From Cryptomeria japonica (Eukaryota; Streptophyta; Pinopsida; Cupressales; Cupressaceae): a stretch of 64,000 nucleotides of DNA. The stretch's first letter is position 1; the number at the start of each line of letters is the position of its first letter. A program made the position numbers and the translations under genes. The stretch lies in the NCBI RefSeq assembly GCF_030272615.1, contig NC_081415.1, positions 265,951,925 to 266,015,924 of the forward strand. Direction: 5' to 3'. The notes beneath the pieces are model-generated. The model was not told the origin of the DNA and searched no databases. It saw nothing but the letters and a program-made list of their open reading frames with translations. Shown one piece after another: positions 45,746 through 57,012 of the stretch.

Positions 45746-48700
45746 CTCCCTTTGAATTTCTTTTCTTGTAACTGAATAGGACACATTGATGTAAACTATC
45801 CTAATGGTGATAACAAGGACAAACTGGAAAGGTTCAAGAAGTTCAAAGGAGGAAACCAGAGAAACTGTTTTGTAGTAGTTGATGAAGGTGTCACTGATGA
45901 GGAATCAAAAGATAAAGAAAATGAAGATATTGTATTTGTAGCGATCAAGGAAGATGTGTCAGACAAGAAGGCTCTTGTCTCCCGCTTTGATAATTCCAAT
46001 AAGTGGATTATTGATAGTGGTTGTTCTCACCATATGACTTGTGACCGGAGTAAGTTTCTATCTCTGGAAGAGTATGATGGTGGTGTGGTTCATTTTGGTA
46101 ATGATGCACCATGTATGGTAAAAGGCAGAGGGTCCATCTCTCTGAATGGAAGAAGCAGTGCTGACAATGTGTATTGGGTAGAAGGTCTCAGGCACAACCT
46201 TTTGAGTGTTGCTCAGCTAAATGATAGTGGGCTCACTCTAGAATTCAAAAATGAAGTGTGCAAAAGCAAAGGAAAGAATGGTGAACTAATGGCCACCGGT
46301 ATGCAGACCAAAGGTAACTTATTTCAACTAAATGCAAATGTCAGTACATGTCTTATGGCTAAGTTTGATGATTGTTGGATATGGCATAGGAGACTATGCC
46401 ATGTTCACCTTGATAACATTGTGTAGGCTAGTAAGATCAAGGTAGTTAGAGGATTATCGGTGCTGAGCAAACCGGAAAATCCTTTGTGCAGAGAGTGTCA
46501 ACTAGGGAAAATGTCTTCCTTAGCCTTCAAAGGTAAATCTGTCACTGCAGACAATCTACTTGATCTTGTGCATACTGATTTGTGTGGTCCTATGAAAACC
46601 AGGAGTGTGCAGGGAGATACATATTTTATGTTTCTTAAAGATGATTGCTCAAGAATGATGTGGGTAACATTCTTGAACGACAAGTCTGAATCTTTTGGAA
46701 AGTTCAAATCTTTCAGAGCACTAGTAGAAAAGGAAAGCGGTAGAAGAATCAAATGCCTTAGAATTGATCAAGGAGGGGAATTCACTTCAGATGAATTCAA
46801 CAAATACTATGAAGAGAGTGGCATCAAGAGGCAACTGTCTACCCCCCGAACCCCACAATAGAATGGCTTAATAGAAAGGAACAACCGGACTGTGGTTGAA
46901 GAGGCTAGAACTATGTTTATCCAAGGAAAGGTTGCTCACACCTTTTGGAGAGAAGTGGTGAGCACTGCAGTCTACACAATGAATCATGTACTCATCAAGA
47001 AAGGTAAGGATAAGACTCCTTATGAGTACTGGACCGGTAAGACACCAATGGTAAGCTACATTAGAGTGTTTGGTAGCAAATGTTATATCAAGAAGAGTGA
47101 ACATCAGAGCAAGTTAGATGCAAAATGTGATGAGGGAATATTCCTAGGATATTCCACCAAGAGTAAAGCTCTCAAATGTTTCAACAATAGGACTCAGATA
47201 ATTGTTGAAAGCATCAATGTTAGAGTTGATGAAAACTCTGAGACACCTAAGGAAACTGACAGTGAGCATGTAGGAGATGAACCGGTAGTAACCTTCTGGG
47301 AACCGGTTGTAAATCAATCCAGTACTAGTAATTGTGCTCCTACACTAGTAGATGTTGATGCTGATGAAGATGAGGATGATGAAGAAAAATAAGAGGAATC
47401 TGTTAAGAACATACCTAGGTATGTCAAACTCAATCATGATCCAAAGAAGATCATAGGAGACAAGGATTGAGGAATTCTTACAAGAAGAAAGGTCAGAGAA
47501 AACTCATGTATGATCTCTAAATTTGAGCCTAAATCATTTAAAGAGGCACATAAATATGAAGACTGGATCAAGGTAATGGAAGAGGAACTTGACCAGATAG
47601 AAAAGAATGGTACATGGTCTTTGGTACCTAGACCGGAGCATAAAAATATCATTGGAACCAAATGGGTCTTCAGAAATAAACTGAATGAGGATGGCTCAGT
47701 GGTAATGAACAAAGCCAAACTGGTGTGAAAAAGATATGCTTAAGAAGAAGGAGAAGACTATGGAGAAACCTTTGCTCCAGTAGCAAGATTGGAAGGAGTT
47801 CGTATGCTTCTTGCATATGCAATTTTTAAAGGATTCAAGGTATACCAAATGGATGTAAAATCTGCATTCCTAAATGGTATACTTGAAGAGGAGGTGTATA
47901 TAGAGCAACCAGATGGGTTTGCCCTATTAGAAGATAGTGACATGGTGTGTAGGCTACATAAGGCCTTGTATGGACTAAAGCAGGCACCTAGAGCATGGTA
48001 TGAATGCTTGCGCTCCCATCTTGTGAAGATTGGATTTGAGAGAACAAGTGAGGATAGTAATATCTACCTGAAGTTAGAAGGAGATCAGATTTTGATCTGT
48101 GAGGTATTTTTTGATGACATAATCTTTGGAGGAGATGACAAGATGAGTCATGATTTTGTAGGTGAGATGAAAAAGGAGTTTGAGATGTCACTTATAGGGG
48201 AGATTAAGTTCTTCATCAAACCACATATTCAACAAATGAAAGATGGAATCTTTATCACTCAGTCCAAATATGTCAAAGAGGTGTGGAAGACCTTTGGCAT
48301 GGAAGACAACAAACCGGTTGGTACACCAATGGTGATCGGTTGTAAATTATCAAGAGAGGATGACTCAAAGTTGATTAATGAGAAGGAATATCAAACAATG
48401 ATTGGTAAGTTGCACTATGAAGTGCATAGCAGACCGGACATTGCACATGTAGTGGGCATTACTACAAAGTTCCAAAAAAGCCCAAGAGAATCCCACTTGG
48501 TAGCAGTCAAGCGGATTCTTAGATATCTGAAGGGAACCATTGACTATGGATTATGGTATCCATACAATAATGATTTCAACCTGAGAGTGTTCACAGATGC
48601 TGATTGGGCTGGTAATATGGATGACCGAAAGAGCACAACCGATGGTGCATTTTTTCTTGGTGGAAGACTAGTCTCATGGATGAGTAAGAAACAGAGCTTT

Positions 48701-49046
48701 ATCTCTCAGTCTACAGCAGAAGTGGAGTATGTTGCAGCATTTATGAACTACACCCAGACAATTTGGATGAAGCATGTATTAAATGGCTTTAAAGTTCCTG
48801 TCTCTGAACTGGTAAGTATATTTTGTGACAACACAAGTCCGATTAACATCTCCAAGAATCTGGTTTTACATTCTAGAACCAAGCACTTTGAGCTTAAGTA
48901 TCATTTCTTAAGGGAAAAGGTTTGGAACAAAGAAGTTGTACTGGAACATGTTCCAATAAGGAGAAGTTAGCAGACATATTCACCAAGCCTCTACCGAAGG
49001 CTACTTTACCTATTTGAGAGGTGAATTAGGGGTGATGCCCCTTTAA
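45746..49046 (+). pseudogene. Pol region of copia element C: protease, integrase, RT, RNase H
   Basis: The frame resumes after element D in a degraded zinc knuckle (stop near 45775, knuckle Cys residues lost). One frame then continues to about 48960 with several stops (46424, 46858, 47390, 47468, 47726 and about 47741). A small deletion near 48955 shifts the frame, and the C-terminal tail ends at TAA 49044-49046. The protease has KWIIDSGCSHHM near 46001. The integrase has WIWHRRLCHVH near 46378, HTDLCGP near 46570, DDCSRMMW and LIERNNR near 46870. The RT has DVKSAFLNG near 47855 and the catalytic motif FFDDIIFGG near 48108, where B has FVDD. The RNase H has TDADWAG near 48595 and DRKST. It is homologous to B throughout. 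This copy is inactive. Confidence 0.92.
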
Positions 49047-49289
49047 GAGGTGAACTAAAGGTGTGTGCTCTACATCAATCGGGGCTTACATTGATATATT
49101 TTTCTCAGGATTGGTGTGTTGAAGGATGCTACTCCTTAGGGGGAGCAGCATAGTAGAACTTAGATGTTTATGCCTTCACTTTGGCATTGTTGTCAAAGGG
49201 GGAGAAGATGTGAAGCAGAGAAGATATCTACCATATTGGGGGAGAAGATGTGAAGCTCAGAGATATCTTTGTTTATTTCCATCAATGTC
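49047..49289 (+). other. Spacer between pol and 3' LTR of C
   Basis: It contains an internal polypurine copy (GTCAAAGGGGGAGAAGATG, about 49192-49210) and a related GGGGGAGAAGATGTGAAG near 49240, as in the A and B spacers. No protein was seen. Confidence 0.6.
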
Positions 49290-49301
49290 AAAGGGGGAGA
49301 T
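49290..49301 (+). other. Polypurine tract of element C
   Basis: AAAGGGGGAGAT lies directly before the 3' LTR. Confidence 0.88.
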
Positions 49302-50806
49302 TGTTGGCATATGTGTAGAGTATGTTGACATGATGATATTGTATGTTGTCATTGATGTCAATATGTTGAAGGGTGAACCAGTATATTAAAGCTAAGCAAC
49401 TAGCAAAGTGAACTGGTATGATGTTGTGAACCGGTATATGTGAAATAGTGAAGCAGTATGTTTGTCTAAGTTAACTGGTATGTTGGAATGTAAACTGGTA
49501 TATGGAATGTTTTCTATCAAGGTTTAATATGGTATGACTACCGATTGGTAGTTTCAGCTTCAGGGTTTCCGGTTGAAGTGTTCCGAGCCTGTGTAATTCA
49601 ACCGATGACATTGTGTGATGAGTTAGCATTGTAATGGAGATCATATCATATTGCCATGTCAACCTTGTGCGCGTGAAGGATCTTGCATGAAGGAGATTGA
49701 TCCTATCTACCCCAGGAATGTGCGAAGTCTCTACAAATGATGGAGAACATGTGATGGGTTATCACCTCCAAGAAGCGGTGAAGAATGAACAATGGAGAAT
49801 ATCTTGAGATTTGTTCAAGACCGTCATATTCAAAGCAAAGTGCTCAATAGTCAGGATTGAACCGACTGAATTTCTCAACCTAAATGTTTAAGGTTTAGGG
49901 TTTATGCTACCTACCTATCTGTTTCCTATAAGGTCGATGTTGTGTTTCATGTTGAGGTTGTTGGCAAATGTTGTGTGTGTATCTAAGTATAGAGATACCG
50001 GATTATTGACAAACCAGATAAGAGAATTGATACCTGCAGAGTGTGTGTGCAGAAGGAAGGAACTAAAGGGGATCTACATTGGCATTAAGTGCTATTACCA
50101 GATCATTGTAATACCTATTGATCTCTAACCACTTCAACAGTTGGAAAATCCCTTAACAAGGTAGCTTTAACCAACTTGCTGTAAATCCTTTAACAGGGTG
50201 ACTCAAAACCATTAAGTTCATAAAATCCTCTAGCAAGGTAACCTTTAATAGGGTTTAACCCTTAACTGGGTATTCTAGCCATCCCTTAACCGGGTGATCC
50301 CTAGCAGGATTGGTTCCTAACAGAACTTGTTGTAACAGTCTTTAACCGGACTAGGCTCCCAATAGAGAGGACTTCTAAAAAGTTCAAGAAAAGCTTGTGG
50401 GTATTCATCCCCACCGTGGTTTTTCCTAGTTGGGTTTCCACGTGAAAAATATGTGTGTCATGTGTGATGCCTTTTTCATGTGATGCTTTGCTATTTTCTG
50501 TTAAGTGGTGAATCATGTTGAACTAGCAAGTTATTATACTTCTGATGGTAAAATACCTGTTTATGCATAAGAGTAAAGTGGAAATGAGGTATTAGGTTGT
50601 GTGGAAAGAAAAGTGTTACCGGTTTATATCTTTCACAGTCTCATTGTGTTTAACCAGTAGTAATCTGGTTTAGACTGGTGTTAGTGTTTGCCAGTCAAGT
50701 GCACTATTTGTGGTCAAACCGGTTCAAGAAAAGTTTTTGTGCCTGTACTGATTCACCCCCCCTCTCAGTACCAGTTTGGTACTCATTGTTCATCATTGAG
50801 TTATCA
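49302..50806 (+). repeat. 3' LTR of element C
   Basis: It runs from TGTTGGCA to GTTATCA, colinear with 36842-38347 with scattered differences, mostly transitions in CCGGT-like sites. The shared block is at about 50407-50450 and the poly-C tract near 50755-50762. The next bases, TACAC, do not match the left flank CACAT. Confidence 0.92.
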
Positions 50807-50842
50807 TACACAACTAATAGAAAACTTAATTTCATTAAGCTG

Positions 50843-51144
50843 ATTGCGATATCGACTAACATGGTGTGTTATGTGCTTTCGCAATTTCGTGCATGACCTC
50901 TTCAATGCATTCTCTACTACCGTGAAGCAGTGATGAAGACTAACACATTGTATAATACACTTTCGCAATTTCGCAACTTCACGGGTCAATGCCATCTATT
51001 GACCCACGAGATAATGATTGTGACTAACACGATGTGTGTGCGCTTTCAAAATTTTGCTACTTCACAGGTCAATAACATTTGTTGGCTCGCGAGACAACGA
51101 TGGCAACTAGCGCGTTGTGTTATCCTTATTCGCAGTTTCATGTA
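50843..51144. repeat. Satellite with CGACTAACACG core, left part
   Basis: About two degenerate copies of a unit of roughly 167 bases with phrases CGACTAACAC, CTTTCGCAATTTCG, CTTCACGGGTCAAT and GACCCACGAGA. The array continues at 57809 after element E. Its own left part up to 50842 is unassigned sequence. Confidence 0.8.
51140..51144. repeat. Target duplication of element E, left copy (ATGTA)
   Basis: ATGTA before TGTTAGG pairs with ATGCA at 57809-57813 after CCAACA. The neighbouring satellite consensus (TTCATGCRTGACC) shows that ATGCA was the original site, so the left copy carries a C-to-T change. Confidence 0.8.
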
Positions 51145-51941
51145 TGTTAGGATTAATGATAGTCCCAAAGATATTGAGAGGAGGGGGTGAATCAGTATCT
51201 AACCGGTTTGCATAATATTTAAATGTATTAAGAATTTTGCATCCCAAAACAAAGTACTGATAAATAAGAATTAATACGGTAAACAAGAACAATAAAGACA
51301 ACATAGAAAACACACCATAACATAAGATGTTTAACGAGGAAACCTGATGTGGGAAAAACCTCGGTGGGATTTGTAACCCACAATATTCACTCACTGGCCA
51401 ATGAATAAATATTACTTACAATGAGGGGCCTGCACATGCAAGAAGGCCAATTGCCTAGAGCTCACTATTCAATAAGAGTCACACTGAATACAAAAGTGGA
51501 TTATGAAATCCAATACAATGTACTTCTTCAAAGTAGCATCAACTATGCCAGGTTCAGTACTGGTTTAAGTTCATTCTATAACCAAAACCTTTGTTGTCAA
51601 CTATATCTCCTTTTTCAAAAATATCATCTATATATTCTCTCCATATATATACCTTCTACACAAAATGACCTATAAGATCTCATACATATATATGAGTCTT
51701 TTACAATATGCCTTGTCGGCTTTACAAAAGATAATTACAATTAAATACAATAAACAAAAGTTTATTCTATGTTGGTTGGGGTGTCGGTATGCATTGTTGT
51801 CGCTGCTGGTGAGGTGTTTGTCGGTGTATGTAGATGTCTATGTCAGTGTCGGTGCCTACCGGTGGCTTTACCAGATGAGTGCCAGAAGGTTGTCATCAAT
51901 GACAGCACCAACTATTCTCATAAGAATGTAGAATGCCAACA
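51145..51941 (-). repeat. 3' LTR of element E (left on plus strand)
   Basis: The termini are TGTTAGGA and TGCCAACA. It matches 57013-57808 and, with more divergence, the D LTRs. The shared block (complement) lies at about 51331-51370. Confidence 0.92.
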
Positions 51942-51953
51942 ATCTCCCCCTTT
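51942..51953 (-). other. Polypurine tract of element E
   Basis: The minus strand reads AAAGGGGGAGAT directly before the LTR. A second tract lies near 52086-52097. Confidence 0.88.
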
Positions 51954-52144
51954 GGCATTGATGGCAACACTCATGAGAAAAATCCAAAAACTGTTCCAAA
52001 AACCGAAGTCCAAAAAGTTACCAAAAATATGTGCTCTCCCTGAGCAGATGATCTCCTCTGAATAATCAATTTTCTCTATCCACTACTCCCCCTTTGACAT
52101 CAATGACAAAGGCTATCAAAAATTGTCAAACGAGTGCAAAAATT

Positions 52145-55100
52145 TCACCTCAAAGTTTGTAACGGATGGTTACAATCTGAAATATGTCTGCCAAAACCAA
52201 GTTTAAACTCTACATAAATTTGTTGTTGTCATCTAGGGTTGCCTCAATCTGTTGGATCGTGTCGGTGAGATGATGCATGTGCTCTTCCGGTGATCTTTCT
52301 CCTTGAAGTAATGCCTTAGAGATCTCATATCTCAGAGAGATAAGGTTATCCAACTTAGGACCAAGTTTATACTTAAGCTCTCTGGCATTAGACTTAATCC
52401 TTGCCTTCTCTTTCTCAAATTTCTCCAATTTCTCCTCAAAACCTGCTATGTCTTGCTCAATAACTGATATAGGTTTGGATGAACCAATTATGTTATCAAC
52501 TATGTCATCTATTTCTTTCTGTACTCTGCTTATTTCCTTTTCTATGTCCCGTGTCAACAGATGTGGTTTGCATGTTTCTTTGTACAGCTTTTTGTATTCC
52601 AAAATTGTAGTATTCAGTGCCGGTAAAAGTGTGTTTATATGTTATGTGCACTTCTTTATTGTATCCTCAAAGAATTTATCCTTTTCCTTTTCAATTTTCT
52701 CTCTGAAGGTGTCCTCATTCACCTTATCAACTGTTATTACATTGTCAGTAATGAATTTGGACAATGTGTCCAATTTACCTAAAGAATCCTTTACATGATC
52801 TATATTACATTTCGGTGCAATCAATTTAAGAATTGGTATTGTGTCATCAATTGCCTTGTAAGCCAATGCATTACAGTCAGTTATCTTCTTGATAGAGTCC
52901 AGGAGTACCTCTGTCACATTAGTAGGCCTAAATTCACTTGATGAAGTACCGGATGTCTAACCAACTACCTTAATTACCTCTATGCTTCTAGCATTTGTAA
53001 CCATTTTTCTTGTGTTATCCTCCAGTGGATCAGTCTGAGTTTGCATTTCAACCAATAAAGGTTTGTCTGATTATTTAGGTATCTCAGTGATTACCGGTTT
53101 CACTACATAAATATGTACCTTTGCCTCTGTAGGTTTCTCTGTCGGTTTCTCTATGTGCTCAGCTTCTGGTATCTCTATCTCAGTAGGTTTCTCTGTATTA
53201 GCATCTATACCTTCATTATTCATTCCAATATCCAATGGTTGCTCAGTTTGTAGTGTTTTCTCTATTTAGATCTCAACCTCTACAATCTCTGTCGGTTGCT
53301 CAACAATGTTTCCACTGCCAGCAATATCATCCTTAACCTCTGTATTGTCCTTATCCACAACAATGTTCACTTCCGGAGTGTCTACATTCATGGTGAATAG
53401 AATTTCATATTCAGGATTAGTGTTATCATGTGTTATACCTTTAGTTTCAGTAACCAATGGATCATCACTATGTACTAGTGCAGTGTCCAAGGGTGGTGGC
53501 AAGTTGTCAGTTATCCTGATGTTCGGTATTCCACCAATTTTACGTTTCCCTTTGTCCTTATCCTTCTGATAAACTTTGAATGTTTTCTTAGGCCTATTCA
53601 CTTCCTCTTGTTTTTCTTTTTCCACAAAAAAGATATTACATTTATCAGCAGTCTCCTCTGCAATCTCATTTACTCTACCTGACATTAAACTCACTTGTCG
53701 ATGACCACTAGCAAAAACGGATTTGTTAGCCTCACAAATTAGGTCATCAATCTCCTCTTTTGATTTAACCAGATGTACAACTAGAAGTTTTTCAACTTTT
53801 AGTTTCTTGTCCAATTCCATCACTGCAATCCTCTTTGCATCTAATCTTCTATATAGTTCATTAGGCAAGTCATCCACCACTTCAATTAAGACTTTCTTTT
53901 ATATATCCAGATGTAAGATTATACTGTTTTCAATGCTTTCCTTTTTTGAATCTTTGAATGTGTTATACAATTTGCTTACATTAGCCAAATTACCATCATC
54001 AGTTATTTCATTTATCAAATTATCCAATGAGGGTATGATCGGTTTCTGTTTCTTCTTAGGAGTTAGTTTCTTAGCCGATTGCCTTACTGCCTGTTATTTC
54101 TTCCTTAAGGTTCTTTTTCTTTTGGGTGGAGGAGAGGGTACTGGTGAAGGTTTTCTCTTCCTTTCAACTCTTTTGAATTCAGCTGGTATCTCACTATCAA
54201 AAGATGTGCCAGCTAGTGAAATGTGTGCCTCTGGTTGCAGTCCTTCTAGCTCACTAGCTGATATACCAGTAATGTTCATAACATTTTATTTGATTTCCTT
54301 TACCTGCTTTGATGCATCTCTTATGTATTTCTCTCTTTTCTTCCTTTGCTTCATTGTTTTCACATTACTTTCAATTGTTTCAACACTACCAAAAACTTCT
54401 TCCGTTGATTCTCTAGGTGCATCTAACAAGGCTTTTGCATAAGTCTCAATTATGTTGAGATCTACCTCATAACCCATTTCTGTTACCCATACAGTTCTAG
54501 GTAGTACAGCTTCCATCCATGTCTCATCCTTCTTGATTACAAAATAGATTTCTTTATCATATTTATCTACTACACTCTGCACTAGTATTTCTCTAGTTTT
54601 CATTTTGGCTTGAAAAGCTTTGAAATATTCAGTTATATTATTGTCCTTAGCAGTATCCATGCCAGTGAAAGCTTCCTGTAATTATTTTCCTACCGGTATG
54701 TCGTATCCAAAGTCTTTCTGTCCTAAACTGGGGATCTCCTTTGTGAAATATAACATTAAGGATACTAAGAGATTACCAAAACGAAATGCCCCTTTCTTAT
54801 CACCTTTAATTTTTTTTAAATTATCAATGAGTTCATCCTTCAACCATTCACACATGTCTTTCTTTGCATTGTTGTTCACCATTTCATAAGCACTATTAAT
54901 GTAAAGACTAGAAATTGAATTAAGTTTGTTTGCATGAGTAGTCTTGTAACCTAAAACCATACTTATGAATCTCACATTGATATCCTTGATGTCATTTACT
55001 CTTAGTGATCTACTATCAGATGTTGCTCTAGTTAGGGTCATGACTTTGTTGTTAGGGACTTTCTTTGTCTTTTCTGGTCTGTTGCCAGTTGAGGGTAAAC

Positions 55101-55524
55101 CTGTTACTGCCCTAATTGCTTGTCGAGTGAATTTGCAGACAAAGTCTAACCATAGAAATTCTCCATGTTCCCTACTTAGGACAATTCTCACTACTTCTTC
55201 CGAAAATTCAAGGATATTCAATATCTCAACAAAACCTAAAGTCTCCACAATCTTGTGCTCGGGTTTAACAATGCCATTTTGATCACAAATTACAATTCTA
55301 AACATTTTTAGCAATTCCTCATAACCTAATTCTTCAATGTTGCAATGAATATAAATCCTAGGGTCTTCAGAATAAGCTACACCTTTAGGAATCTTCAAAA
55401 ATGCTCCTATGGAATCAACTTGCTTAGCTACTTTGGGAATAATTTTGGACACGGGCCTAGGGTGTTTTACATTTTCCACAATAGTAGGGTTTGCAATAAA
55501 TTCGGGAGCAGAAGAAGAAGCCAT
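52145..55524 (-). pseudogene. Element E ORF2, copy of the unknown D/E protein
   Basis: It is colinear with D ORF2. It starts ATG 55524 (MASSSAPEFIANPTIVE) and stays in one frame down to a one-base shift near 52165. The stop after the shift is TGA 52145-52147. In-frame stops lie at 54682, 54286, about 54090, about 53900, 53266, 52957, 52642 and 52210. The best conserved parts against D are the first ~300 residues (HGEFLWLDFVCKFTRQAI, RAVTGLPSTGNRP, LGYKTTHANKLN, CEWLKDELIDNLKKIK), the WMEAVLPRTVWVTEMGYE block, and the C-terminal ITDCNALAYKAIDDTIPIL and coiled-coil region. The middle, rich in Lys, Pro and Thr, differs in length. Conservation is higher in the structured parts than in the linkers, which suggests past selection on a real protein. 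Its role is unknown. Confidence 0.8.
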
Positions 55525-55828
55525 TTGAAAAATACCTTTAGCTGCTTGATAATGTCTGAATGCTTGAAATAAATCACTTTGCACCTTTGCCTTGAATGCC
55601 TTTGCTCAGATTTCGCGCTCTATGCTAATTTGAATGCTTGATGAATAAAAAATGAGGGAAAACCGATGATTTATAATGAAATTTCTTTCAACAACCGCAT
55701 TAAATGCTCATCGATTAAGTGAAAACTTAACACATCTGTCAATATAGAATAAATCTATCTTCTCACCATCAACCGAGGGTAATCTACATGATATTTAGTT
55801 TGTTGCAATACCCCCAAAGGGTTACTTG

Positions 55829-56941
55829 TCAGTTGGATGAAGAATCTCCTACCGATGGAGTAATACTATGTTCTACCAGTGAAGAAATAGTCTCATCAAC
55901 ATTCTGATCTATCTTCCTAATCCATTGTTTTAAAAATTCTTGCTTTACCTCATCTACCTTTTCTTTGCCTTTCAAACTAGGTCCTTTACTATTTGTCGGT
56001 GAAGTCTTGCTTCTACAAAAATTTTCAATATGTCCAATTTTGTTATGAGCATAACAAGTTACATTATTCTTTTGAATAGATTTTCCATATCCTATGTCGG
56101 TTTGTGTTCTGCATTGATTAGATAAGTGCCCAAATCTTCCACAAACATAACATTTCACATTCATTATACAGTTTTCTGAATTATGACCAACTTTGTTGCA
56201 TTTGGAACATTGACCGGTGGGTGCATTGATGTTCTAATTGTTTCTGAATTTATATTGATTTTCTCTATGACCATACTTGTTATAGTAAAAGCATTTCTCA
56301 TTAAATTTATAAGCACTAGGTTGTCTTACGGATTTACTATGATCATGATTGTTTGTAGTACCAGAACTTTCTCCAACATCAAATCCAAGTCCATTAGTAT
56401 CTCCATTAGGTTTTTGACTTTTCAGCATGTTATCAAATTCTTCTAAGATTTTCTTGAATTTCTCTTTGTGTTGATTTGCAGTAGCCAACTTATTTTCCAG
56501 AATTCCCTTTTGTCTCACAAGTTTAGTTTTATCATGTTGCATGTGAATCAAATCTGTCTTCAACATATCATTTTCATGACTAAGTCTTAGATTTTCATTT
56601 CTAGCATCATTGAGTCTCCTAGTGAAGTCATCTTCATTCTTCTTTCTATCTTCAATGTCTTTACAAAACCTCATAGTCATATCTTGCATTTTATTTTTTA
56701 TATTATTGTTTTCTTGTCTCAACTTGTTCACAACTTCATTAAGAGTTTCATTTTCATCTTTATCATTTTGCATCTTCTCATGTAGTTCTTTTCTTTTATT
56801 TAGAGCTATAGTAAGATTCTCCTGAAGTCCTTGAATGAATTCATGTGCAGTCCTTAGATCATCTTCAATTTTGTTATTCTTCAATTTCTCTGCATCATAG
56901 TCTACAAGAGCTTCTTCCAATTGTTTTCTTAAGTTCTCTAT
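55829..56941 (-). pseudogene. Element E ORF1: coiled-coil/zinc-knuckle protein, damaged
   Basis: Counterpart of D ORF1 and of the same span. The codon matching the D start ATG is ATA here, and a stop at 56234-56236 splits it. The coiled coil is preserved. The first knuckle is destroyed (CFYYNKYGH, with the final Cys lost), the second is intact (CSKCNKVGHNSENC), the third intact (CYVCGRFGHLSNQC), and the fourth has His for its second Cys. The spacer to the ORF2 ATG is 305 bases, the same as in D. Confidence 0.82.
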
Positions 56942-56998
56942 CTGTACCAGTGTCAGAATCTTCCTCAAGCTGTTAGGCTTTTGAAAATAGAGGACCAG

Positions 56999-57010
56999 GC
57001 TCTGATACCA
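56999..57010 (-). other. Primer binding site of element E (initiator tRNA-Met)
   Basis: The plus strand reads GCTCTGATACCA, giving TGGTATCAGAGC on the minus strand, two bases from the LTR. Confidence 0.92.
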
Positions 57011-57012
57011 AT

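Larger units (their letters stand above)
36842..50806 (+). mobile_element. Copia LTR retrotransposon C, interrupted by element D
   Basis: Two LTRs (36842-38347 and 49302-50806) enclose an initiator tRNA-Met primer site, a gag start at 38419, a pol frame to 49046 and a polypurine tract. Element D (39194-45740) sits inside gag on the opposite strand. The domain order is Ty1/copia. Compared with B, the proteins are clearly homologous but the LTRs largely differ. The bases next to the LTRs (CACAT on the left, TACAC on the right) do not form a target duplication, and the right flank soon becomes satellite while the left flank does not. The two ends may therefore come from a recombination. Stops and frameshifts make the copy inactive. 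Confidence 0.92.
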
